A stretch of DNA of 64,000 bases from the NCBI GenBank assembly GCA_034509925.1, contig CM067527.1:9444501-9508500 (forward strand). Direction: 5' to 3'. This document shows, piece by piece, positions 13,301 through 23,500 of the stretch. The translations under genes and the position numbers were made by a program. This stretch comes from Hirudinaria manillensis. Its lineage: Eukaryota > Annelida > Clitellata > Hirudinida > Hirudinidae. The notes beneath the pieces were generated by a model. That model had not been told where the DNA came from, ran no database searches, and saw nothing but the letters and a program-made list of their open reading frames with translations. Within the stretch, counting starts at the first letter, position 1, and every line of letters begins with the position of its first letter.

Positions 13301-14450
13301 ATTAAATTATTATTAATTAGTATCATTATATTATTATTATCACCATCATTATTATTATTATTATGATTAAAACAGCTGCTGACTCACCTCGTTGACCGCA
13401 GAGGCGACATCGGACACGGCATTCGTTACCACGACGATGAAGTTCCGAGCACTCGGTCGATCGCCATTGGACGGAGTGAAAAAGACGGTCCTCGCTGAAT
13501 TCAGGGCTCCGCCTAATAAACTTCCAGATCCGCCCATATACTGACTTCCAGTTACGGCATTTTTTATTTGGTAGACGCTGTAAACGTCATGATTTTAAAT
13601 CAAGTCTGAAAGTCGATCTGAGAGATCAAGTGGCGTTAATTAATCAAGTAGCGTTATTATAGATATATATATTAATATATATTTTTTTTTATAAATGTAA
13701 AATTTTCGTTCTAGATAAAGTAACGAGTTATTGATCAGTTGATCCGCTTGATGACTTTAGTCTGGAACTTTGGTCATTCATTTTAAAGAGGTTGTATTAA
13801 TTCCTTAAATTAAATAAAATAAAGATTTACGTTTTTAAAAGTATATATGTATAAATTCACATAAAATTGTTATTGCAAAATGATATTGCAAGCTAATTGA
13901 CTAATTACAAACTAACTCAGTGTAGGCATTGAGGAAGAATATGTTGCTCGTAAAGCCCGAGTAGAGCATCAAACCCACGCGTGTGGAGCCAGAGGACACG
14001 TTCAAGACATCGATGATGTTGTTAATAAGTTGCAACATCCTCTGGTATTTGAGACAAGATGAAGTGGACTGGCACACTGAGAAGCTGCTGTCCACAATGA
14101 AGACTATGTCGTTTTGGACAGACTGACATTGGGCTGATCCTTGTTAATTAATTACATAATTAATTAATCTATATTGTGATTTATTATTGTAATTAATTAT
14201 TATGTAATTAGTTAACATTTATGTTGTGATTGTGTCATTAGTTGTTGCTTTTTTAGGAGATTAACTGGTTGTTTACTCATTAATGTTCTAAAAATAAATA
14301 TTTTGTTTATTATCAAATAGTTCAAATGTGTCTGCTTTCATTTTTTTTATAGAATTATAAATTGGTTATTTTAATTTAATAACCTTATTCCTCTTTAGGA
14401 GTTACCTAAGAGTTTTTTAACATCACCCATTTTATTATTATTATTACTAC

Positions 14451-14525
<75 letters not shown>

Positions 14526-17500
14526 CATAAAACTGTTCTGGTTTCTTTTCACTAACTAGGACAAGACTGCTGAATGCTTTGAAGGCTGTAGCCCGGTCTA
14601 CAGGCACAATAGTAACTGTCAAAGGTATCCACGCAAATCTGGGAACACCAGCCATTATTGAACTGGCACTCGTTCATCGGAGCACAAACATCTGTTAATT
14701 AAATAGTTTTTTAAAATTTATTTTTAATCAATTCTACTCCCAAAGAGATTATTTGGTCATTGTCACGTGTTGAACACAGATGAACTAATTTTTTAATATA
14801 AAAGAAATTCAATCTTTGTTTCTGTTCATTTTGGAACAATTATTATGTAATTAAATTTGATTAACAATATAAATTAAAATTTAATGTTCAATGTGACTGG
14901 TTTAAATGATTCATTTTAGATCTTTTCATGATTCAGTGCAAGCCTTGTCTGATCACAATTATTAATTTATATTAATTACAATAAAAAAATAATATAAAAT
15001 TGATAATAAATAATGCATTTAAATTACTAAGAACCATTAAGTAAATGACAAATCGATAACCTGTGGGCACATCAACAATCTCTCCAGAGGCTGCTTGGCC
15101 AGGGGGTCCCTGTGCACCTGGTGACCCCGAGGGTCCGGTAAATCCCCTGTACCCCGTGTACCCGGTTGCACCTGACTTACCTCTAAATCCAGTTCCTGCA
15201 CAGAAAGGCAAACTTTTACTTTTGTTTTTTGTTTGTTTTTCAATCCGTTTGAAGTATGGCTATGTGTAATTCTAATGGAAATGTGGATAAGACATTGGCA
15301 GCAACAACAACAACAATAATAATAATTAATAATAAATCCATTGGAATATCTTGTTAATTATGTTTTGCATGTGAGGCTGAGAAAAGAAAAAAATAAATGA
15401 AGAACCGTGATGATCTACTACTAGGGAACGAGTTCTAGTGAATATTTTTTATTTCCAAAAGCAAATTAACCGGGCATTCCAGGCTGTCCAATCAATCCTT
15501 GAGGACCTGTCCATCCAGTTTGTCCGGTCATTCCAATTCCTCCAGGTATTCCGGGAATCCCGGCGATCCCGAACGGTCCCGCATCACCTGCAGGTCCTAT
15601 TTGACCCAAGCTACCTTTACATCCGAATAAAAACGACTTTGTCATCTTGATCAATGCTAACAAATCTTGCTAACGTGATCGATTGCACTTTTACCTGGAA
15701 TGCCGATACCAGGAATTCCCGTTGCACCGGTCGCACCTGTTCTCCCTGTAGAACCGATAGGCCCGACCGGACCTTGGGGTCCTGGGTTCGCGTTCATAGG
15801 ACCCGGCCTTCCGACCATGCCCGTGAACCCAGTGTATCCGGTTTTTCCTCTTGGTCCTAGACTTCCCATCGGACCGGGATTCCCGTTTAATCCTGCAGGA
15901 CCCTGCATTCCTGAATAATTAAAGGATCCGTGAAATTAAATCCCCGTTATGTAGGACCATGACAATTGCTTCAAGTGAAATGCATTTGTTTAAAATTCAA
16001 AGTTGATTCCTGAGGCTTTTCATTTGTTACAAAATTTAGCAACATCGATTTGCTAAATTATTTACACCCATTAGCCGAAAGTCTAATTAATTACTTGCTT
16101 AAAATTAATAAAAATGAAATGACTGACCTCGGGAAGTTACAACTTATCATTCAACAAACTATTGCTAACCCATTTGACCATACATTCCTGTAAATCCAGT
16201 GAAGCCTATTGGTCCCTGTAAACCTGGAAAGCCCATATTTCCTTGTCGACCTATTTGTCCAGCTATACCTGGATAACCTGGTCCTCCAGGACCACCTGGA
16301 TTTCCGGGAATTCCCATGGGGCCCATGGGTCCAGTTGGACCAGTAGCTCCTAATCAAACCAAAAAAAGCTTAGCTTAAAAAGCAATGTTCTCATTTTTGA
16401 AAAAAATACATGTGTTTTATTATTTTAATAAATTTGCTTCTATCACTCTTTAATCTTCCATGTAAATAAAAAAATGCAATGTGTGTTTGTATCATGTAAA
16501 TGTTCTCTGAAAGTACTTAACCAATTGCTTTGAAATTTTGACACAACATAGTGCTCGATTAGAGGAGTGTTTGTATATATGTTTCATATATATGCCACAA
16601 CTATATCATGTAAAAATACGCTTTTTCGAAAATCCTGCCATCTTGCCATGGACATGAAAAAGCTTAAAATATCATAACCCTCAAGCATTGTGAAATTGTA
16701 AAAATAAACATATTAGAAAATTTCTTTCTTATAAAATTAATCAGATTGAGCCACAGCAATGCGTGGTTGGGCATCTCTAGTAACAAATATATTTATTCGT
16801 TAATGCAATGCATCTTTCTAACCTGGATTTCCTTGGGGACCTCTTTGGCCAGTTACTCCACCAAATCCCATAATGCCCGGATATCCAGGTGAACCGATAA
16901 AACCTCCCTGTCCAGGTTGTCCCTGAACGCCTGGAGAACCGGCCGATCCTGGAAAACCAGGGTACCCTGGAGATCCAGTGTTTCCTGATGGTCCAACTGC
17001 GCCTGTAATTGAACGGAAATTTAATAAATTTACCAGAAATATCTGAACTTAATTGTTTTTATCAGTGAAAGGTATATGTTGAAAGGAAGAAATTTCAAAT
17101 TATTCGGAAATTTCAAAAGTAATGTAAAACGCGATGAATTATTGTTAATAATAGTTTGCAAGAATAACAGCTGCTAACCTGTTTTCCCTTTACCACCCTT
17201 GGCTCCTGGTAAACCTAAGGGACCGGTGAATCCGGTGAAGCCAGTGGCACCTGGGTAACCCGGTTGACCGGGACCACCATTTAGGCCATCACCCCCTCGA
17301 CCGCCTGGAATTCCTGGCATACCTCTAGGACCCAGAGGTCCTTCATTTCCTACCAACCCTAAAATTGGAAAATATTTAATTAATAACCTGGCAAGAAATC
17401 ATTTAAAACCTTTTTTTAGCCACATCAAATATGGATCCTACCAGTTTTTCCAGAGAGACCAGGAAAGCCCCTCTCTCCAGGGTATCCCATGTATCCCGTT

Positions 17501-20500
17501 GCACCTGTGGAGCCCATCGGTCCAACATATCCTGGGGGTCCTGGTAATCCATTAGAACCTCTCCATCCTGATGCACCGACTGGTCCTTAGAAACAAAAAC
17601 AATAATTCATACAACAATGTCTCTCAGAAAATATCTCAATTCTAATAAAATGAAATTTAGTTAAAAGCATTAAGTGAAAAGTGTCTAAATACCTGCTGGT
17701 CCAGGATATCCTTGAGTTCCAGGTAAGCCTGCATAACCTGGTAATCCAACTCCACCAATTTGGCCTAAATTTCCTGTGAATCCTTGAGACCCACTGTAAC
17801 CGGTGTTACCTGTGGCTCCAATTGCTCCCATAGGACCAGTAAATCCCCTAGGTCCAGATGCACCTGTTGCTCCATTCATACCAGGTGGTCCTTGTGGACC
17901 TGTATTTCCTCTACTTCCAGCTGGACCTGCAGCTCCAGGGAGACCAATAAACCCCGGAGGCCCGGGAGGTCCGGGTATACCGACGCCTCCAGGGTTTCCA
18001 TCAAACCCAGACGGACCTAATCGAAAAATTGAAATTAAAAATTTTTTCAAGACAATAATGCTTAAATATGAATAATTAATTTACCGGTTGCCCCCATGTC
18101 GCCAGGAAATCCTTTCGGACCAACGCCGCCACTCACACCAGGGTAACCTGGTATTCCCGCGGGACCGCTGATTCCAACCCATCCACCGGTTCCCGGTGCA
18201 CCCCTCGGACCTTGTGGTCCATTACCTCCTCTGCCTCCTGCCTGTCCTGGGCTTCCAGTGTAGCCTAGCAAAGGTGAGGCATTGAACAAAGATTGTTGTA
18301 AAGAGGTATTTGAAGATCAAATATCATAACTTAAAAAAAGTGACATTATAAATAAGTTAGTACTTTTTATTTAATCTTAGTATTTAAAAATTAATGTCTT
18401 AAATTTGTCATGGTCAAAAGGGTTTGTAAATTACAAAAAAAAATTATATAAACATTAATTCATATAAAAAAAACATGCAAATGCCTATTGGTATCAATAT
18501 TGGTATCTCAGTCAACTGAGAGAAACGTCTGAAAATGTGTAACCTGTTCCTCCAACGACACCGGTCCAACCAGTGGATCCCTGAGATCCAGGGGATCCAG
18601 GAAAGCCTGTATTTCCAGCGAATCCGGGAGGCCCTTGAGGACCTGGAGGTCCAGGGATTCCAATTCCTGGAACTCCGACAGCACCTATCCGACCGGTTGC
18701 ACCAGTCTGCCCGACATTTCCAGAATTGCCGATGTTACCTGAAGGTCCCCTGGGCCCTTCGTACCCGGGAGAGCCGCTCGTACCTGTGAACCCTGGAAAA
18801 TAAAAATCGTCCACTTAGTTTTTGTTAATGAAAAGTTAAGTGATACCAATCGTTGAACTTTTACTGTACTTAAAGTAACTTACTTATGCATGAGGAATTA
18901 AGCAAATGTTGTTTCAGAATCATTCTTTTATTAAGAAAGTTAGCAATAAGAATTGCATAATGATTGTAACTCTTGCAAAAAGAAAATCAAATCCGTTCAA
19001 CCTGTTGCACCATTGACACCCGTCCTTCCCAGCATCCCAGGAGCTCCAGTATTTCCCGGGGGGCCAACTGGTCCATTTGTTCCAATATTTCCTGTGCTTC
19101 CAGTAAACCCTTGTGGCCCAGAGGGACCGGTTGCCCCTGAACTTCCAGTGTACCCATCTTGGCCTCGGTTTCCAGATAGACCTGTCGCAAGGTGAAGTGA
19201 ATTCAACATTTCATTGAATTACAATAGGTTGACATTTAAACATAATTTGGTGTGAAGTGTCAACATGATATTAGTAATATCTGGTGGAGACTTGATAGAT
19301 AACAGATGTAAAATCTTAAAGCAAATTTTCCAACATACCAGTTCTTCCAGGACTTCCTGGAACTCCAGTTCTTCCCCTGCTGCCTGTAGGTCCTGTGGCA
19401 CCATATGGTCCGATGTTACCAGGAGATCCGGGCTGCCCAATAAAACCCGATGATCCGGGAGAACCGGGTTGGCCCTGGTAACCAGTAGGCCCCGTTTGAC
19501 CTTTGAAAAGAAATAATGGGAATAAGCAGAAATGAGCAATATTCTATGATAACCTAGTGAAGATGAAATGACAGAGTTTATTGATGCATGCTTTTTCTAT
19601 GGTGACGATAAGTCTTGTGAACTAAATGGCTTCTAGTAAATAGTTAGTAAAATTAAATTAAACATATTAAATTTGTATGCTACCCGTATCCCCTGGTAAG
19701 CCCTTGCCACCAGCTACGGTTTGACCATCCCTTCCTGGAGGACCAGCAGGTCCAATTTGTCCTGGCCATCCTGATGGGCCTGTAAATCCGGGTGAGCCAG
19801 GATACCCAGGGGATCCTAAAGAATAGATTCAAATGGCCTTCAAGTCTGCCTAAGGTGGTGTAATGAAATTGATACAAAATTGAATAACAACTTAGATCAA
19901 TTGCTTGGCACAGTTTCCAGTTTGAACTACGAAGTTATTTAATTAATCTCCTACGAACCTCCATTTGTCCTGAGCATTGTTTAATTGTTTGTATTTGTTT
20001 CAATAATATGCTTTTTGCTTAAGGTCTTTTTTTTAGCTTTTTTTGTTTAGCTTTTTGTAAAATGTGCCCCTTTCATATTTGACATGGTCACCTGGAAATC
20101 CTGAAATTCCAGTTCGACCATGAACTCCGGTGTAACCAGTGCTCCCTGTGACTCCCTGAACACCTGTCCTTCCACGTGCTCCTGATGTTCCAGTGACCCC
20201 TGGTGCTCCTTTACCTCCCATTCCACCTGGCAAACCTAAACATAATTGGAGTTATTAAAAAATTGATCTTGTAAATTTTATAAAAAACATTTTCAGGAAG
20301 TTGTAATTAATAATAGGTATTATTACTTTAACAAAGGCAGATGTTAGTGATGTTGCAATATTATGTTATAATTTCATTGTATGACCTCGGTATGTATTCA
20401 TATTCTAATTATTAATGCCATTGTAACACTGTCCTGTTGCCAATGTATGTACCTGTTGGTCCCGTGTAACCGACAGAATCTCCTTGCTGTTGGGCGACTT

Positions 20501-22309
20501 CAATCATTTCCGGCATTATCACTTTCACTTCTGTGGCTGTTTTGCATGAAAATGAACAATGCTAAAGCTTTCAATTTGCAATCATAATTATGACATATAT
20601 GTTTGTATAATAATTTGTAATTACATATCATATTATGTACATAAGATACATAGAGCTAATGCACCCTTGCAACAGAATAAAGTAAATTAAGCACGTGTCC
20701 TGTTTTACAAAGAGCAATTATTAACTTTGACAGTCAAATGCAGATTCCTCCATCTTTGATCCAATGCCTCCAAGGCTTTCAAAATCCTTCAGTGGGAAAT
20801 AGTTGATGTTTTTCTGTGAGTAAATATGCAAACATCAACTCTAGAAATGGACTCAATTCAAGAAAAAGCCACAACAATCTCAGTAGACAAACTAGCTTAA
20901 ATGGCCGATATGGTTTGCCTATCAAAATCACACTTATAAAAGTCTGGTCAGAACGATCAAAGCAATAATTTTAAGAAACAAAACTTTGATGTACAACAAG
21001 ACATTGATACTCGAATGTCATGATGCCTAAAAGTATAAAGTGGTAAACAAATTAATATTACCAAGTGGTTGTTAATATTTTAAATTCAGAAATAGAATTG
21101 TTGGTTAAAAAACTCCCATCACTTAACAGCAATTGTCACTAAAAAATGATGCCCACATATTTAAAAATGAGACACTAAATTATTTGACATCAGCAAAGTA
21201 TTACAAATAAGCTATTGTCAAGCATAAGACAATCATCTCCATTGAACAACATGATCCTTTATGCTACTTTTTTTACGATAACCTGTTGAGGTGATGAAGA
21301 GATTTCTTGTAAAATTTTCTCATCAGTTCCATTTATTATTCCCACTGCAAATACTTTGATGTCTCCTGCCTTAAGTGCTCCTAGTTCATCAGATAATGTC
21401 TTTCCTATTGCAGCAGGAAGACTGTCAGTTATGAGAATGACGACATTCTTGAAATCGGGCCTGTCTCCATTTTTAGAAAACACCTCAATTCTGGCGAGTT
21501 TTAAATCAGCCGCCAAGTCATTGCGTCCTCCATGATACCGAAGATTCTCTATGGCTTTATGCAGTGATGACCCGTCTTGATATCTAAAAGAGACAATGCA
21601 AAGAGAATTTATTTGCATAACAGGTGCACTGCATTTTACTAATTAAATCACCAAAATTATAGCCGTGAAAATATATTATTTAGATTGATTTCACCTCGAG
21701 TTCTTAAATTTAGTAGCCGGTTGAATTGGTGATAATGATCGTAAATCAAATAATTAATTATAAGTTTGACATCATACAGAAAGGACAATAATACATCAAG
21801 CTCTCATACTTGTCCAGGGTCCATAAGACAGTGGACTTAAATACCAATCCTACATGACAATGCCTTGGTCCAATGGACACATTTGAAGAAATGTCCTTCA
21901 GAAAAGATTTCATAAGTTGCCAGTTGTTGCAGTCATCAACTTCATCGGGGCAGGTGACGGAAAGGTCAAGTACAAACACTTCGTCCGAGCAACAGGGATC
22001 AGACGCTATGAAGGGGAATTTTGATCATTAAACTGTGATTTCAGATTTAACAATTTAACATTACATTATATTATATAAGCTGGGCTTTTTAAAGAGGATT
22101 CCCTTTGGTATCTAAACATAACTTAGATACTTTGAACAACAAAAAATATCCTCATCTGCAAAACTAGAGAAATTCTACCTAATATTTTTTTTAATTTTTA
22201 AAACAAATGACATTTTGAGACTTAAATGCTAATTTAGCCAAAATTAATTAATACCTCCAAGTGTGATGGCAGAGACAAACACAAAGAAAATCCCTCTCAA
22301 CAGATCCAT
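8702..22309 (-). CDS. Collagen A: transmembrane VWA-collagen-EGF-VWA-VWA-EGF protein
   Basis: Twenty-nine exons splice to 5,223 nt (about 1,740 residues) in one frame: 22309-22255, 22005-21810, 21583-21283, 20813-20726, 20536-20453, 20235-20092, 19815-19684, 19500-19339, 19181-19002, 18792-18544, 18264-18085, 18016-17693, 17585-17442, 17358-17179, 17002-16823, 16349-16170, 15910-15695, 15614-15471, 15195-15061, 14691-14557, 14139-13917, 13577-13388, 12856-12641, 12478-12135, 11623-11400, 11063-10968, 10639-10517, 10422-10330, 9006-8702. Order: signal peptide 1-18, VWA 19-213, collagen about 237-1091, EGF 1092-1136, VWA 1137-1346, VWA 1347-1535, EGFs 1536-1639, membrane span about 1655-1681, cytoplasmic tail. 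It is probably a cell-surface adhesion or matrix receptor. VWA plus EGF recalls matrilins, but the long collagen and membrane span do not fit that family. I know no named family with this order. Confidence 0.88.
9225..9239. repeat. Target-site duplication, left copy
   Basis: TGTTATGTAATAACT is identical to 9620-9634 and brackets the non-LTR element. This is the direct-repeat footprint expected of target-primed insertion. Confidence 0.85.
9240..9619 (-). mobile_element. 5'-truncated non-LTR retrotransposon (CR1/L2-like) with target-site duplication
   Basis: On the minus strand the insert encodes the end of a reverse-transcriptase [13 protein letters not shown], then [16 protein letters not shown], stop at 9346-9344, then a short 3' part ending in an ATA/ATAA-type tail. 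Identical 15-bp copies of TGTTATGTAATAACT flank it at 9225-9239 and 9620-9634. An in-frame stop upstream of the remnant (around 9,560) shows it is dead. It sits in the last intron of collagen A, in the same orientation as the gene. The CR1/L2/Jockey assignment rests on the C-terminal 'NRVV.WN.LP..V' motif only. Confidence 0.85.
9620..9634. repeat. Target-site duplication, right copy
   Basis: TGTTATGTAATAACT is identical to 9225-9239. It lies at the 5'-truncated end of the element. Confidence 0.85.
10330..11063 (-). CDS. Collagen A exons 26-28: EGF-like modules next to the membrane
   Basis: Three phase 1-1 exons. 11063-10968 reads [16 protein letters not shown] and two further Cys, an incomplete EGF. 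10639-10517 is a good calcium-binding EGF ([27 protein letters not shown], last Cys). 10422-10330 starts like another calcium-binding EGF ([24 protein letters not shown]) but lacks the final Cys pair. The following exon supplies no Cys there, so this module is truncated. Together they form a stiff stem between the VWA pair and the membrane. Confidence 0.82.
11400..12478 (-). CDS. Collagen A exons 24-25: third VWA domain, metal site lost
   Basis: Exons 12478-12135 and 11623-11400. The domain starts [13 protein letters not shown] (D-x-Y-x-S, first Ser lost), continues with [17 protein letters not shown] and a long NLESALTTA helix, then ILIIIAAN, where the metal-site Asp is Ala. It finishes with [10 protein letters not shown] and [14 protein letters not shown], the usual last helix with a terminal Cys. 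All three metal-site loops are altered, so this copy is probably structural. The exon 24 acceptor directly precedes an internal ATG, which is not a start. Confidence 0.8.
12641..14139 (-). CDS. Collagen A exons 21-23: second VWA domain
   Basis: Exons 14139-13917, 13577-13388 and 12856-12641. The domain opens with [12 protein letters not shown] (an intact D-x-S-x-S metal motif), followed by [10 protein letters not shown]. The middle element [11 protein letters not shown] has no Thr. The core strand is FIVVVTNA, where the usual Asp of the metal site is Asn. It ends with IITLMVALS and a Cys-containing tail (GDRICKSS). The strands are clearly VWA. Metal-dependent ligand binding is doubtful because two of the five metal positions are changed. 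Phases run 1, 2, 0, 0 across the exon borders and match. Confidence 0.82.
14447..14525 (+). repeat. (TTA)n microsatellite
   Basis: Pure TTA run about 30 bases downstream (transcript sense) of the donor of collagen A exon 20, inside the intron before the second VWA domain. Confidence 0.95.
14557..14691 (-). CDS. Collagen A exon 20: EGF-like domain (matrilin type)
   Basis: This 135-nt, 1-1 symmetric exon reads [10 protein letters not shown], then [23 protein letters not shown] and a last Cys. The spacing of the six module Cys residues and the 'C..GYSL' end fit an EGF-like module, and the Ser/Tyr-containing 'DTFDSYYC' stretch is like the central part of matrilin EGFs. It joins the end of the collagen rod to the second VWA domain. 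A long (TTA)n tract begins about 30 bases downstream of its donor. Confidence 0.85.
15061..20536 (-). CDS. Collagen A exons 5-19: long Gly-X-Y collagen domain
   Basis: Exon 5 (20536-20453) carries a short linker ([12 protein letters not shown]) and the first Gly-X-Y triplets. The next 14 exons are almost pure triplets, and exon 19 ends with a linker ([10 protein letters not shown]) into the EGF exon. Exon sizes are 84, 144, 132, 162, 180, 249, 180, 324, 144, 180, 180, 180, 216, 144 and 135 nt. Every junction is phase 1 and splits a glycine codon. Interruptions: GRD followed by GQTVA in the 132-nt exon, a two-residue GI in the 249-nt exon, and PMNANP plus GI in the 216-nt exon. Triplets are rich in Thr, Ala, Phe and Tyr at X and Y, and Lys is scarce. 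The domain should trimerise; secretion and folding follow general collagen knowledge. Confidence 0.92.
16454..16780 (+). mobile_element. Short non-autonomous element, Helitron-like
   Basis: The segment reads like the short non-autonomous elements common in animals: an opening TC after A, then GTGTGTTTGTATCATG, then a stretch like 'AACCAATTGCTTTGAAATTT'. It closes with GCCACAGCAATGCGTGGTTG and CTAG followed by T. A 5' TC, a 3' CTRR end, an A/T target and a small palindrome (CCAC...GTGG) just before the end fit Helitron rules. It lies in the collagen A intron between exons 16349-16170 and 17002-16823. No ORF. The 5' boundary is a guess and other copies are needed to prove it. Confidence 0.4.
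20726..22309 (-). CDS. Collagen A exons 1-4: signal peptide and N-terminal VWA domain
   Basis: Exon 1 (22309-22255) encodes the hydrophobic leader [18 protein letters not shown]. Exons 2-4 (22005-21810, 21583-21283, 20813-20726) encode a VWA domain. It opens with [10 protein letters not shown], has the middle element [11 protein letters not shown], the core strand VVILITDS, then KVFAVGI and a closing [10 protein letters not shown] helix. The metal-site positions read D-x-S-x-T, Ser in place of the usual Thr, and a retained Asp in ITDS, so metal binding is plausible. Exon 4 (88 nt) is supported because it is the only segment that turns the phase-0 end of exon 3 into the phase-1 start of exon 5. 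Cys residues near the start (DPCCSDE) may bridge to the tail. Confidence 0.82.
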
Positions 22310-23447
22310 TGAGTTAGCTGTTATGAATAAATAATTAAGTATTTGTCCAGTAATTGTAAAATATTGTAAGTAAAGATGCATGAAGATGCTTATAAAAAAA
22401 ATAAATTTATAAAGAACAAATGGTATTTATGTTAATTTACAATCGAAATACTTTCAAATGTTTTGTTGATCAATAAATCTAGCTTTTAGGAAAAACTGTA
22501 CATTTGTAAAACTCTGAAAATCTTAAACTAAAATCTCTTAAACGTTACAAATTTAATTATTATAAATATAAACAGGTTGCAAAGGTGTAGACTCGTGTGA
22601 AATAATGGAAAATGTTTGTAAAATTTTAAAGATTAGTATATAGTGGACTATGGTTCTTTCACATTGCTTCTAAAAAATTGAAAGTGCTAAAAGCAATAAA
22701 CATGCGATTAGTGGAGCTTTCAAGGGGAAAACTTTGGCTTTCTATCTGAATCAGAGCAGCTAAATTAATTCAACTTTAGAGAGACGACATTAGAAAAGAA
22801 TTGGTGGCGTCGTCGTTGAGAATGGGCGTCAGAGAAATTTGACACGATTTAGGAAATACACTCGAGACATTTTAAGAATTTTCGTTTTTCATTGCCCGGG
22901 CAGTCATTGTGAGGCTCAATGGGCCCAGTTAGATTCAAAAAGAAGTCGTGTTTCAAGATTTGCATGAACGACCAACAAGGACGAATACTCAGTGTTTGCG
23001 AGCACATGTGGGCACATAAATTACCATTTATCACGGTTTCTGAAACCACTATAATAAAAACTCTTATCTTTTAGTAAATAATAATTATTATTCTTATAAT
23101 TAAGTAATACATATTAATTATATAATAATGATTAATAATACAAGCAGTGGTAAGGACAATATTTAACATTATATATAATAATAATAACAACATATGTAAC
23201 GTATAATTATAATAATTGTTAATGTAATATATAAAATTAATTAATTAAATTGGCTATATAAATTATTAGTAACATAATATGTAAACAAATATATAAATTA
23301 AGAATATCATAAAATATTATAAATTCATATAATATACAAATTAATACGTAATAATAATAATATTATAATTATTATTATAATTATCATAACAATAATAATT
23401 ATTATTACTATACTTATTAATTATTATAATTATTATATATAATAATA

Positions 23448-23500
<53 letters not shown>
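23448..23500 (+). repeat. (TTA)n microsatellite in a very AT-rich block
   Basis: The core of an almost pure A/T stretch (about 23,060-23,500) in the intergenic region upstream of collagen A, with several long AT inverted repeats. Confidence 0.9.

Noticed and set aside
14395..14655. Minus ORF with poly-Asn tail
   Set aside because: Mixes an out-of-frame EGF exon with a TTA microsatellite.
15700..18075. Pro/Gly-rich plus-strand ORFs opposite the collagen exons (also 3082-3312 and 18953-19195)
   Set aside because: They are the antisense of GGN-CCN codons, which read as Pro-Gly on the other strand. The minus strand has the regular Gly-X-Y register, leaders and matching splice phases.
21259..21282. 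Stop codon at the end of the first VWA reading as the end of a short gene
   Set aside because: A CAG|GTTATC donor precedes it, and exon 20813-20726 completes the VWA domain in the right phase.
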